A stretch of 64,000 nucleotides of DNA from JAQBDA01 sp963709875 (GTDB lineage: Bacteria > Chloroflexota > Anaerolineae > Anaerolineales > UBA4823). Made by a program: the position numbers and the translations under genes. The first letter of the stretch is position 1, and every line of letters begins with the position of its first letter. The stretch lies in NCBI GenBank assembly GCA_963709875.1, contig CAVPYB010000012.1, positions 372,001 to 436,000 on the forward strand, written 5' to 3'. Positions 47,708 through 56,893 of the stretch are shown piece by piece. Below the pieces are notes generated by a model, which saw only the letters and a list, made by a program, of their open reading frames with translations, did not search any database and was not told the origin of the DNA.

Positions 47708-48464
47708 ATCCCAACACAAAAACCATATGACATCAGATGGCAGACCGGTTATCCGCTTCGAAGATGTAGCGGTGCTGTACCGCGTGCCGCGCGAACGTGT
47801 CTCCGGGATCAAGGAGTATGCTGTACGCTGGCTGCAGCGGCGCCTGAGATACGAGGAATTCTGGGCGCTGCGGGATATCAGCTTCGAGGTGAAGCGCGGC
47901 GAGGTATTCGGGGTGATTGGGCGCAACGGTGCCGGTAAGAGCACCATGCTGAAAGTGATGGCACGCGTGCTGCACCCTACTCGCGGACGGGTGGTCATGA
48001 ACGGTAAGATCGCACCCTTGCTGGAGTTGGGCGCCGGCTTCCACCCGGAACTGACCGGTCGTGAGAATGTCTACCTGAACGGCGCGCTGCTGGGCTATAC
48101 CCGCAGGCAGGTAGACGAGCTCTTCTCCTCCATCCTGGACTTTGCCGAGATCGGTGACTTCATCGATGCCCCTCTGCGCACCTACTCGACCGGGATGGTA
48201 GCCCGTCTCGGCTTCTCTGTTGCGACCTGCATACGCCCCGATATCCTGCTGGTTGACGAAGTGCTTTCCGTAGGAGACAGCCGCTTCCAGCAAAAATGTC
48301 TGGACCGCATGAACTCTTTCCAGGAAGAAGGCACTACCATTGTGATCGTTTCCCACAGCATGCAGACCATCCAGAATTTCTGCAGCCGGGCGTTGTGGCT
48401 CGATCAAGGTCGAGCGGGGGCAATTGGATCTGTATCCGATGTGATCAGCAGTTATACCACCTAA
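47685..48464 (+). CDS. wzt: ABC transporter ATP-binding protein for polysaccharide export
   Basis: The 259-residue ATPase powers the permease encoded just upstream. It shows Walker A GRNGAGKST, the Q-loop region LLELGAGFHPELTGREN typical of Wzt/TagH, the signature YSTGMVARLGFSVA, Walker B ILLVDEVLSVGD and the H-loop IVSHSM. It lacks the C-terminal carbohydrate-binding domain of some Wzt proteins, so chain-end recognition, if any, must come from elsewhere. ATG 47727 is an alternative start that avoids the overlap with the permease. Confidence 0.9.
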   Translation: MNSLTASKSQHKNHMTSDGRPVIRFEDVAVLYRVPRERVSGIKEYAVRWLQRRLRYEEFWALRDISFEVKRGEVFGVIGRNGAGKSTMLKVMARVLHPTRGRVVMNGKIAPLLELGAGFHPELTGRENVYLNGALLGYTRRQVDELFSSILDFAEIGDFIDAPLRTYSTGMVARLGFSVATCIRPDILLVDEVLSVGDSRFQQKCLDRMNSFQEEGTTIVIVSHSMQTIQNFCSRALWLDQGRAGAIGSVSDVISSYTT

Positions 48465-48473
48465 TCTGTACGC

Positions 48474-50840
48474 ATGGCAGTCAAGAACGAGAAAATTCAT
48501 CCCACCCAAAGCAGCTGGTTCAAACGCCTGCGCTATTGGCTGATACCTGCCAACAGCAAACAGGAGGCCGAGCTGTGGAAAATGGTCAAAAGCGCCCGTG
48601 CCCGCGAGTACGCTGCTGCGCTGATCGGTGGGGTACGCCTGCTCCTGGCGGTACTATTTGTACCCTTCATCCGCTGGCTGCGGCCGCGCGGTGTTTTCGC
48701 CGGCGAGCCCTACCTGCAGGATAACAGCCGGGTAATCCTGTACACCAATCAAGAGCAGCTGCTCCCGGAATACAAGCTGCGAAGATCATTCGAGAGCGGG
48801 TACCCACGCACAAAGCCTGTATCACTGATATTGACCCTGGTGAACGAAGCAGACAGCCTGCCCGCCTGGCTGGATAGCTTATCCACACAGACCCGCCGGC
48901 CGGACGAGCTTGTCATCGTCGATGGCGGCTCCACCGATGGCTCGCTGGAGCTGCTGCGCAGCTTCGCTGAGAACAGTGAATTCCCGGTTACCATCCTCTC
49001 AGAGCCTGGAGCGAATATCGCCCGCGGCCGCAATATCGCCATCGAGAACGCACAGCATGAAATAATCGCCAGCACCGACCTGGGCTGCAGGCTGAATCCT
49101 GCCTGGCTCGAGAATATCACCGCCCCCTTCGAGATCGATCAAAAGACCCAGATATCAGCCGGTTGGTATGAGATGATCAAGAGCTCATCCGCGAAGATGG
49201 CGCTCTTCGGGGCTGATATCGAGAAGATCAACCCGCAGGCTTTCCTGCCCTCTTCACGCTCAATTGCTTTTACCAGAGCAGCCTGGCAGGCTGTTGGCGG
49301 TTACCCCGAATGGGTTACGCTGACCGGGGAAGATTCCCTCTTCGATATCGAGCTAAAAAAAGCCTGCCGGCATTGGGCGTTTGCAGCAGAAGCTGTCGTG
49401 TACTGGCAGGCTCCATCCTCGCTGAGCGAGTACTGGCATAAGCTGCGCAGCTGGTCGGTCGGTGACGGAGAGTCGCTTTTCGGGGGTCGTCTCTACTGGC
49501 ACAGCCTGCTGCGTCTGGTATTCCTGCTGGTCTCGATCATCTTTGTCGCTGCAGCGGGATTATCCGCCGCGATCCTGGGCAGTCTCCCACCGATTTGGGC
49601 GGTATTTATCCCGCTGGTCTGGGCCTATCTAGCCTCGGTGCTGGTCTTCGGCGCCAGGCATTTCTCACCCCTGGACCTGGTCAGCGAAACAGGGGCTGAA
49701 GCTGCCCGAGTGCGTGGATTCCTGCAGGGATCGAAAAAGCGCCCGTCCGTGCTGGCTCAGCGCTATGCTCGCGCCAAGGGCTTCTTCCTTATCCTGGCTG
49801 GTGTGCCGATCGACGACACCGGCGGTGGGGCACGCTGTACGCAGATCTCCCTCGAGCTGCTGCGCCAGGGATATGCAGTTTTTTACCTTAACAAATTCCC
49901 AAAATATGAGAGCGTCGATCTAGACCTGACCATATACCACCCGATGCTGTCAACCGCTCCACTGGCTCACTTTCGCTGGGATGCGTTCCAGAGAAATTAT
50001 CGTCATTTATTTACCGGAAACACCTTCGCCGCATTGCTGGAGTTCCCTTTGAAAGAATTCCTGCCTATCGCCAAAGGCGTATCCCGCCAGGGCGGGGCAG
50101 TGATCTACGATCTGCTGGACGACTGGAACACATCTCTGGGCGGCGACTGGTATTCATTTGATATTGAAAAGCAGGTCATCGAGCACAGCCAGGTCCTGGT
50201 CGCCACGGAAGAATCGCTGCTCGAGCGGTTGGAGGTGCTGAGCCAGCGCCCGGCTGCACTGCTGCCCAATGCTGTCAACAGCCTGCTGTTCGACCCAAAC
50301 CACCCCCACCCGCGCCCAGAAGACTTCCCCGATGGGGAATGGGCGATTATATACATCGGCGCGCTGTGGGGAGAATGGTTCGATTGGGAATTGCTTACCG
50401 GCATCGCTATGGCCTACCCGCAGGCATCGGTCGTAGTGATAGGAGATTACCGCGGCCAGTGCTCGCAGCCACCGACAAACCTGCATTTCCTGGGATTGAA
50501 AGCCCAGCAATCCCTCCCGGCATACCTGGCACACTCCCAGGTTGCCATCATCCCCTGGGTAGTCAGCCCGATCACCCAGGCGACCAGCCCGCTCAAGGTG
50601 TACGAATACCTGAGCATGCGCAAACCCGTTGTTGCCCCAGACCTAACCCCGCTGCGGGATTTACCAGGCGTGCTGACTGCAAGGGATCGCTCGGACTTCA
50701 CCGCTAAAGTGGAGGCTGCGCGTCGGCTTGAGCTGCCGCTCGAGCAGATCGATGCATTCACGGCTGAGAACAGCTGGCAAGCACGCGTAAACCAGCTTCT
50801 GGAACTCGTCGAGACCGCCCGCACTACAACTCCTGCATGA
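48474..50840 (+). CDS. three-part protein: GT2, membrane segment, GT4-like domain
   Basis: The 788-residue protein begins with a GT2 domain (about 115-330): SLILTLVNEADSLPAWLDSL, LVIVDGGSTDGS, AIENAQHEIIASTDLGCRL and TLTGEDSLFDIELKK. Two or three membrane helices follow (about 345-400: LVFLLVSIIFVAAAGLSAAI). The C-terminal half (about 430-780) is GT4-like, with GVPIDDTGGGARCTQISLEL, LLPNAVNSLLFDP and TSPLKVYEYLSMRKPVVAPD. Such a fusion could add two sugars at the membrane. It overlaps the next GT4 gene by four bases and starts nine bases after the ATPase gene. Confidence 0.8.
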   Translation: MAVKNEKIHPTQSSWFKRLRYWLIPANSKQEAELWKMVKSARAREYAAALIGGVRLLLAVLFVPFIRWLRPRGVFAGEPYLQDNSRVILYTNQEQLLPEYKLRRSFESGYPRTKPVSLILTLVNEADSLPAWLDSLSTQTRRPDELVIVDGGSTDGSLELLRSFAENSEFPVTILSEPGANIARGRNIAIENAQHEIIASTDLGCRLNPAWLENITAPFEIDQKTQISAGWYEMIKSSSAKMALFGADIEKINPQAFLPSSRSIAFTRAAWQAVGGYPEWVTLTGEDSLFDIELKKACRHWAFAAEAVVYWQAPSSLSEYWHKLRSWSVGDGESLFGGRLYWHSLLRLVFLLVSIIFVAAAGLSAAILGSLPPIWAVFIPLVWAYLASVLVFGARHFSPLDLVSETGAEAARVRGFLQGSKKRPSVLAQRYARAKGFFLILAGVPIDDTGGGARCTQISLELLRQGYAVFYLNKFPKYESVDLDLTIYHPMLSTAPLAHFRWDAFQRNYRHLFTGNTFAALLEFPLKEFLPIAKGVSRQGGAVIYDLLDDWNTSLGGDWYSFDIEKQVIEHSQVLVATEESLLERLEVLSQRPAALLPNAVNSLLFDPNHPHPRPEDFPDGEWAIIYIGALWGEWFDWELLTGIAMAYPQASVVVIGDYRGQCSQPPTNLHFLGLKAQQSLPAYLAHSQVAIIPWVVSPITQATSPLKVYEYLSMRKPVVAPDLTPLRDLPGVLTARDRSDFTAKVEAARRLELPLEQIDAFTAENSWQARVNQLLELVETARTTTPA

Positions 50841-51985
50841 AATCACGCCTGGTGATCTGCCGCTCGAATCCGATCGCCCCAGACCCGAGGGTGGAGAAGG
50901 AAGCCCGCACCCTCTCCCAGGCAGGTTATTCAGTCACCCTGCTGGGATGGGACCGCAGCGCCGGTCTCCCCCGGCAGGACGAGCTGGATGGGATGCCCAT
51001 GTTCCGCCTACCCATACGCGCCGAATACGCCACGGGCATGCGCAACCTGCCGGATTTGCTGCGCTGGCAGTGGGGCTTATTCCGCTGGCTGAGACAACAC
51101 CACCAGGACTACGACCTGATCCATGCCTGCGATTTCGATACCATCCTGCCGGCCCTGCTGTGCCGCAGGCTCTACCACAAGAAAGTCATCTACGATATCT
51201 TCGATTTCTACGCCGACCACCTGCGGCTTACCCCGGGCTTTATCAAGCGGACCATCCGCGCGGTTGACCTGCGCGCCATAGACCGGGCAGATGCAGTCAT
51301 CCTGGCAGATGACTCGCGTTGGGAACAGATTCAGGGTTCCAGACCACAGCGCAGTTTGGTCATCTACAACAGCCCGGGGGAGGTCGCTTTTGATACGGAG
51401 CCTGGGCAGGAGGGCACACCGGATACACTTCGCCCGCCAGGATCGAGCCTGCATATCGTTTACGTCGGTCTGCTGCAGGTAGAGCGCGGGCTGTTCGAGC
51501 TGCTCAGCGTCCTGCGCCAGCATCCAGACTGGTCGCTCGACCTGGCAGGCTTCGGTGGCGATGAGACCCATCTCGTGGGCATGGTTGAGGATATGCCCAA
51601 CGTTCGATGGCACGGCAGGGTCCTTTACCAGCGTGCCATCGAATTAAGCGCGGCTGCGGATGTGCTGATTGCCACCTACGACCCATCCATCCCCAACCAC
51701 CGCTACTCAAGCCCTAATAAAGTGTTCGAAGCCATGCTGTTGGGCAAACCGGTCATCGTCGCGAAAGACACGAATATGGACCGCATCATCCAGCAGGCAG
51801 ATTGCGGCCTGGTGGTGCCGTATGGGGATGTTCCGGCTCTGGAATCTGCCTTGCTCGCTTTGCAATCCGACCACGACCTGCGCCAGCGTTTGGGGGGCAA
51901 CGCCCGCCAGGCTTACGATACCATGTACAGTTGGGAGATCATGGCGGGCAGGCTGCTAAACTTATACCAGGAGGTCCTTGGCTGA
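50837..51985 (+). CDS. glycosyltransferase family 4
   Basis: The 382-residue GT-B enzyme has an N-terminal acceptor lobe (RSNPIAPDPRVEKEARTL, YDLIHACDFDTILPALLC) and a donor lobe with VYVGLLQVERGLFELLSVL, VRWHGRVLYQRAIEL and SSPNKVFEAMLLGKPVIVA, where NKVFE replaces EPxGxxxxE. It is complete and soluble with a hydrophobic patch around 60-90. It overlaps the preceding fusion gene by four bases, so it belongs to the same translational unit. Confidence 0.85.
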   Translation: MKSRLVICRSNPIAPDPRVEKEARTLSQAGYSVTLLGWDRSAGLPRQDELDGMPMFRLPIRAEYATGMRNLPDLLRWQWGLFRWLRQHHQDYDLIHACDFDTILPALLCRRLYHKKVIYDIFDFYADHLRLTPGFIKRTIRAVDLRAIDRADAVILADDSRWEQIQGSRPQRSLVIYNSPGEVAFDTEPGQEGTPDTLRPPGSSLHIVYVGLLQVERGLFELLSVLRQHPDWSLDLAGFGGDETHLVGMVEDMPNVRWHGRVLYQRAIELSAAADVLIATYDPSIPNHRYSSPNKVFEAMLLGKPVIVAKDTNMDRIIQQADCGLVVPYGDVPALESALLALQSDHDLRQRLGGNARQAYDTMYSWEIMAGRLLNLYQEVLG

Positions 51986-52000
51986 ACCGGTAAGCCCATC

Positions 52001-53143
52001 ATGACCAGGCTGCTGCTGTCCTCCAATACAGATTGGTATATATACAACTTCCGCCTCGCCCTGGCTGAATACATGCGCGGGCAAGGCTGGGAGGTCGTGC
52101 TCGTATCTCCACCGGGCAATTTCACAGCCAAACTCCAGCAGCACGGCTTCCGCTGGATACCGTGGAACCTTGGACGCCAGTCTGTCTCTCCCTGGCAGGA
52201 GACCAGATCGTTGCTGGAGATCCTGTCGATCTACTGGCGCGAGAAACCCGATCTCGTCCACCATCACACCATCAAGCCGGTGCTGTACGGCTCGCTGGCA
52301 GCCCGCCTGGCGGGCGTCCCGGCCGTGGTCAACTCGATCACCGGGAGGGGGTATATCTTCCTGGGAGAGGACCGCAAAGCGCAGCTGCTGAAACGCCCGG
52401 TGCTCCAGATCTACAAGCTGGCTTTGAACTCTCCGCGCTGTGGGGTGATTTTCGAAAATCCTAACGACCGGCAGTACTTCCTCGACCAGCGGCTGGTGTC
52501 CGCTGAACGCACCTGGCTGATCGAGGGCGTCGGTGTCGATCCAGAGCGATTCACTCCCCTTCCAGAGCGCGAAGGCGTGCCGGTGGTAGCACTGGCGGCA
52601 CGTATGCTGTGGGATAAGGGGGTAGGCGTGCTGGTCGAGGCAGCTCGCATCCTGAAAGAAGATACCCAAGCGCGCATCGCCCTGGTGGGCGAGCCCGACC
52701 CGGGCAACCCAGGGACGGTGAGCAGCCAGACCCTGGAGAAGTGGCATGCCGAAGGGCTGGTCGAGTGGTGGGGTTGGCAGCCGGAGATGCCAGAGGTCTA
52801 TAACAAGAGCCATATCGTTACCTTACCCACCATGTACGGTGAGGGTGTGCCAACTACCCTGCTCGAGGCGGCAGCCTGTGGTCGACCGCTTGTGGCAACC
52901 GACATCCCCGGGTGCCGGGCGGTGGTCCTGGATGGGCACAATGGCTTCCTGGTGCCCCCTAACGACCCCCAGGCGCTTGCGCAGGCGCTGAAACATCTGG
53001 TATCCGATCCATCCCTGCGTGGTAGAATGGGTGCAGCAAGCCGCCAACTGGTGATGCAGAAATTCACTCACGCCCGGGTAAACGCAGCTACAATGCAGGT
53101 CTACCAGCAGATCCTGGGAACGAGCGACGCTGGCGCACCATGA
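52001..53143 (+). CDS. glycosyltransferase family 4 (PglA/WfcC-like)
   Basis: The 380-residue enzyme opens LLLSSNTDWYIYNFRLALAE and carries PDLVHHHTIKPVLYGSLAAR, NSITGRGYIFL, GVGVDPERFTP, then the donor lobe ALAARMLWDKGVGVLVEAA and YGEGVPTTLLEAAACGRPLV, a full EGxPxxLLEA motif. This pattern is typical of GalNAc/Fuc-type GT4 transferases acting on undecaprenyl-linked sugars. It is followed by the WecA-type initiating transferase, so it may add an early sugar of the repeat unit. Confidence 0.86.
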   Translation: MTRLLLSSNTDWYIYNFRLALAEYMRGQGWEVVLVSPPGNFTAKLQQHGFRWIPWNLGRQSVSPWQETRSLLEILSIYWREKPDLVHHHTIKPVLYGSLAARLAGVPAVVNSITGRGYIFLGEDRKAQLLKRPVLQIYKLALNSPRCGVIFENPNDRQYFLDQRLVSAERTWLIEGVGVDPERFTPLPEREGVPVVALAARMLWDKGVGVLVEAARILKEDTQARIALVGEPDPGNPGTVSSQTLEKWHAEGLVEWWGWQPEMPEVYNKSHIVTLPTMYGEGVPTTLLEAAACGRPLVATDIPGCRAVVLDGHNGFLVPPNDPQALAQALKHLVSDPSLRGRMGAASRQLVMQKFTHARVNAATMQVYQQILGTSDAGAP

Positions 53144-53172
53144 TCAAACCGGCTCCTGCGGATATCTGACCC

Positions 53173-54180
53173 TTGCTGACCCTGCTCTCCTTCCGCAATA
53201 TATTTATCGCAGCAATGATCGCACTGGTTCTCGGACCGCTGGTGCAGTGGCTGGCGCGCCGGCTGGGGTTCGTGGATATCCCCAACAAGGAGCCGCACAA
53301 ACAGCACGCCGCCGTGGTGCCGTTCGCCGGTGGCTTCGTGATCGTTGCTACTGTCTTTGCAGTCAGCCTCGGGCAGCGGATGCTGGAAACGCAGACCGTG
53401 TTTGCTCTGCTGGTATCTTCCATCCTGCTGTTTGCGTTCGGTGTTTGGGATGACCTCAAACAGTTATCACCGCTGGTTAAATTCATCGGTCAGATCGCCG
53501 GGGCTCTGCTGCTGATTTATCTGGGCGTCCAGGTGCTCATCTTCCCGCAAAACTGGCTCAACCTGCTGATCACCTTACTCTGGGTAGTAGGTATCACCAA
53601 CGCCTACAACTTTGTAGACAGCATGGATGGTCTGGCAGTCGGGCTGAGCGCACAGGCAGCCGCGTTCTTCATGCTGGTCACCTCTGATTCCGGGCAGGTG
53701 GAGCTTTCCCTGTTAAGCGCCATCCTGCTGGGTGCCAGTGTGGGCTGTTTCTATTTCAATGCGCTGCCGGCACGTTTCTTCCTGGGTGATTCAGGGTCGC
53801 AGTTCCTGGGCTTCGTGCTGGCTGGTCTGGCGATTGCCTATAATCCCCCGGGCTTCGAGCAGCTTCAATCCTGGTACATTCCGATCCTGCTGATGGGCGT
53901 GCCAATCTTCGATATCACCCTGGTGGTGTTCTCCCGCCTGCGGCGCAGAAAACCGATCTATAAAGCCTCGCGCGACCACACCTACCACCGCCTGGTACAG
54001 ATGGGGATGAGCTCCAACCGGGCGGTGCTCAGCATGCATATCACTGCCCTGCTGCTGGGGTGCCTGGCTTTCATCGCTCTCGGACTGCCGGTGCTGCTGG
54101 CCAACGCGATCTTCATCGCCATCCTGCTCATCGGATTGATCGCCCTGATCGTCCTGGAAAGCCAGAGCCAGCCGCAATAA
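53173..54180 (+). CDS. polyprenyl-phosphate glycosyl-1-phosphate transferase (WecA/MraY family)
   Basis: The 335-residue integral membrane protein starts at TTG 53173. Motifs in order are DIPNKEPHKQHAAVVPFAGG, FGVWDDLKQLSPLVKFIGQI, NAYNFVDSMDGLAVG, FNALPARFFLGDSGSQFLGF and the cytoplasmic SRDHTYHRLVQMG with the His motif, spread over ten helices. It moves a sugar-1-phosphate from a UDP-sugar to undecaprenyl phosphate and so starts the lipid-linked repeat unit. Its Asp motifs are complete. The C-terminal DHTYHRL is of the WecA rather than the MraY type. Confidence 0.9.
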   Translation: MLTLLSFRNIFIAAMIALVLGPLVQWLARRLGFVDIPNKEPHKQHAAVVPFAGGFVIVATVFAVSLGQRMLETQTVFALLVSSILLFAFGVWDDLKQLSPLVKFIGQIAGALLLIYLGVQVLIFPQNWLNLLITLLWVVGITNAYNFVDSMDGLAVGLSAQAAAFFMLVTSDSGQVELSLLSAILLGASVGCFYFNALPARFFLGDSGSQFLGFVLAGLAIAYNPPGFEQLQSWYIPILLMGVPIFDITLVVFSRLRRRKPIYKASRDHTYHRLVQMGMSSNRAVLSMHITALLLGCLAFIALGLPVLLANAIFIAILLIGLIALIVLESQSQPQ

Positions 54181-54274
54181 TCCCCCCTATAAATCCCTTG
54201 AGCGGTAGGGCTCACAGCCCCTGCTTTGACGGCCTGCTCGGGGATCATCCCTGGGAAATATCCCTAAGATAATT

Positions 54275-55304
54275 ATGGTCAATGAATGGAATCCACGTGC
54301 AGAAATACTGGCGGTATCGCACCGCTGGCCGGTGATCATGCTGTTCATCCTACTTGGCAGCCTGATTGGAGCTGCGGCGGCGTATCTCCTGCCATCTCCA
54401 TACCGTGCCGAGTCCACGCTGCACGTCGCCTATAACGCCGATATCCACCTGCGCAACCCGGATGATTACAAGAACTGGCAGATGGAGCAGCTAAATATCT
54501 TCATCCTGTCAGAGGATGTGCTGGATGAGACATTACGTAGATTGCAGAGCCAGAACAGCGCCTGGGGGGATACCACGATCGACGACCTGGCCGGCAGCCT
54601 GCACGTTTACTGGCGCAATGCCGGGGAATGGAGTTCTGGTAGCCGAGGCGTCCAGCCCCGAGCTGGCCGCGCAGCTGCTGAATACCTGGCAGCAGGTGGT
54701 CCTGGAGCAGATCGATGCTGCCAAAGCCCATGCACAAGCTGTGCTGGACTTAAGCACGCGCGTCGATACGCTGTATCTGCAGCGCGTGGATACCGACCAG
54801 CGCATCAGCGAACTCAGCCAGACCAGAGACGCCATACAAACCTGGATGCAGAGCCTTGATGAGGAGATGGGCGGTTCGCCGCTGGAAGCCAGGCAGCGCT
54901 GGCTGCTCCTTTCCCGGGCGGCCAGTGCAGCCGACTGGCACCCAGCAGGGACAGCTTTGTTGGCAGAGACTCCACCCCCCGAGGCTCCCGCATCTGAATA
55001 TCTCCCGTGGCTGGAAAAGACCCTGGTCTTCATCGAACAGCAGCTAGAATCCCTGGGACCCCAATCCAGCCAGCTCACCGCGGAGTACGATCGGCTGTAT
55101 AGCGAGTGGGAAAAAGAATTAAAGTCCTCACGCGGGCTGACAGCTTACCTGGTGGTCAGCCCTCTGGAAAATAGCAGCCAGCCGGTTGAGCCGGTCCGCC
55201 CAACAGGTACGCTGGTATTCGTCGGTGGGATGCTGGGCTTGCTCACCTGGACGCTGGTCTGGCTGATGGCACCGGTGCTCCGCGCTCGATCGCAGATCGC
55301 ATGA
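54275..55304 (+). pseudogene. Wzz-like chain length determinant with one frameshift
   Basis: The N-terminal part has a membrane helix (VIMLFILLGSLIGAAAAYLL), then YRAESTLHVAYN, the usual Wzz-type domain. Near 54632 the frame shifts by one base: GSLHVYWRNAGEW continues as VLVAEASSPELAAQLL in the next frame. The second part is coiled-coil rich (QRISELSQTRDAIQTWMQSL, YDRLYSEWEKELKSS) and ends with a second helix (GTLVFVGGMLGLLTWTLVWL). The restored protein would be about 342 residues and regulate polymer length at the membrane. The stop overlaps the next gene by four bases. GGGG at 54622-54625 is the nearest homopolymer. Confidence 0.72.
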
Positions 55305-56761
55305 GAGAACAAATCACTCCAAAGGCTGTACTGGCCTTTATCCAGAAAACGGCCTGGATACTGTTCCTGCTGTTCCTGCCGGTGACCAGCTTCCCATATT
55401 TTCCATCCGCATTGGGCGGCGGCACCCTGGTGCGGCCGCTGTCGATCTACCCGCTACTGATCCTGCTGGCATTATCCACCATCCCGACGCTGGTCCGCAA
55501 GCCTATCCCCAAAACACTGCTCACCCTGCTGCCATTCGTGTGCATCGCGGCGGCTGTGTCGCTACTCTCCCTGCTCCGGGATATCGACCCGCTGTTGGGG
55601 ATCGCTGTCCCGGACCGGGTGCTGCGGGCATTTTTCACCCTGGTAATCGGCGGCGCTATCTTCGCCACAGTCGCCCTGACCCCGCGCACCCGTGACCAGC
55701 TGGTAGCATCGCTGCGCTGGCTGTACCTTGGCTTCAGCGTCGCGCTGCTGTGGGGATCACTGCAGGCAATCTACATCGTCAGCTACAACCAGGCGTACTT
55801 CCGCCTGCTTCAGAAGGTCCAGCGCCTGATATCGACCCGCAAGCTGTTCACCACCCGCATCTCCGGCATGACCTACGAGCCGAACTGGTTCGCCGAACAG
55901 ATCAGCATGCTGCTGGTGCCGTGGCTGCTGGCATCGGTGCTCAGCGGATACAGCGTCTTCCGCTGGCGCTGGCGTTGGGTCACCGTCGAGCTGTTCCTGC
56001 TGATCTGGTCGGTGGTCGTGCTGGCATTCACCTTCTCCCGCTCAGGTCTGGCCAACTTGTTTGTGCTAGCCTTCCTGGGGATACTGTTCCTGCGACCCCA
56101 GCAGCGCCAGAAGGAAAAGCAGCCCGCCACGGTACGCACCTGGGCATTCCGTCTGGTCCAGGCAGGCGTCGCCATTGTCGTGCTGGCTGGAGTGATCTAC
56201 TTTGCCGGCACAAAGAACGAGTTTTTCGCCCGCATCTGGAATTATTGGGGCGAAAAAAAGGAACGCAGCATCGCAGGCTATTTCGAGTACCTGGGCTTTG
56301 GAGCGCGCCTGACCTATGGGGATGCTGCCTTTGCGGTATACAATGAGTATCCCGTGCTAGGGGTCGGTCTGGGGAACTTCGCCTATTATTTCGAAGATTT
56401 CCTGCCGGATATCCAACTTGCATCCACACCTGAGGTGCTGCGCATTGTCACACCGGATGCCGGCCGGGACCGGTTGATCACACCCAAGAACCTGTACTAC
56501 CGTCTGCTTTCCGAGACCGGTGTGGTCGGCACCGCCGCATTTATGGCATTTGTAGCGGCTGTCCTGGGCTGTGCGTTGTACTTGTGGGCATCCCCCAACG
56601 GTGAAGACCGCTACTGGGGGAAAGCGGGATTATTGGGCATGCTTGCCTTCGGCATGGCCGCGATCTCTTTCGATTCATTTGCACTGCCCAATATGTGGGT
56701 GGTATTCGGGTTGATCACCGCCTCAGCCTGGGTTTTTAACGGATCACAGGCTGAGTTATAA
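55301..56761 (+). CDS. O-antigen ligase / Wzy-type polymerase
   Basis: The 486-residue protein has about twelve membrane helices with a long outer loop (about 330-400) reading GFGARLTYGDAAFAVYNEYP and VLGVGLGNFAYYFEDFLP, the Wzy_C/WaaL pattern. The short motif TFSRSGLANLFVL lies before the loop. Members join lipid-linked glycan blocks into a polymer or onto an acceptor at the outer face of the membrane. It starts on the stop of the Wzz-like gene and is the last gene before the strong terminator, so it ends the assembly operon. Confidence 0.82.
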   Translation: MREQITPKAVLAFIQKTAWILFLLFLPVTSFPYFPSALGGGTLVRPLSIYPLLILLALSTIPTLVRKPIPKTLLTLLPFVCIAAAVSLLSLLRDIDPLLGIAVPDRVLRAFFTLVIGGAIFATVALTPRTRDQLVASLRWLYLGFSVALLWGSLQAIYIVSYNQAYFRLLQKVQRLISTRKLFTTRISGMTYEPNWFAEQISMLLVPWLLASVLSGYSVFRWRWRWVTVELFLLIWSVVVLAFTFSRSGLANLFVLAFLGILFLRPQQRQKEKQPATVRTWAFRLVQAGVAIVVLAGVIYFAGTKNEFFARIWNYWGEKKERSIAGYFEYLGFGARLTYGDAAFAVYNEYPVLGVGLGNFAYYFEDFLPDIQLASTPEVLRIVTPDAGRDRLITPKNLYYRLLSETGVVGTAAFMAFVAAVLGCALYLWASPNGEDRYWGKAGLLGMLAFGMAAISFDSFALPNMWVVFGLITASAWVFNGSQAEL

Positions 56762-56780
56762 TAGCCATCAATGCATCAGG

Positions 56781-56827
56781 GCTGTGTGGACGAGGGATGT
56801 CCCCTGACCACACAGCTTTCTTTTTTC
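56781..56827 (+). terminator. intrinsic terminator after the glycan assembly operon
   Basis: GCTGTGTGG (56781-56789) pairs with CCACACAGC (56808-56816), followed by TTTCTTTTTTC. The stem is perfect and the T tract long. It closes the block of genes from about 37784. Confidence 0.9.
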
Positions 56828-56893
56828 TCAACTTCGGTACTCAAACCCGTATTACAATCTACTGGTAACTTTCGCTATATGCTGAGGTAGTTA

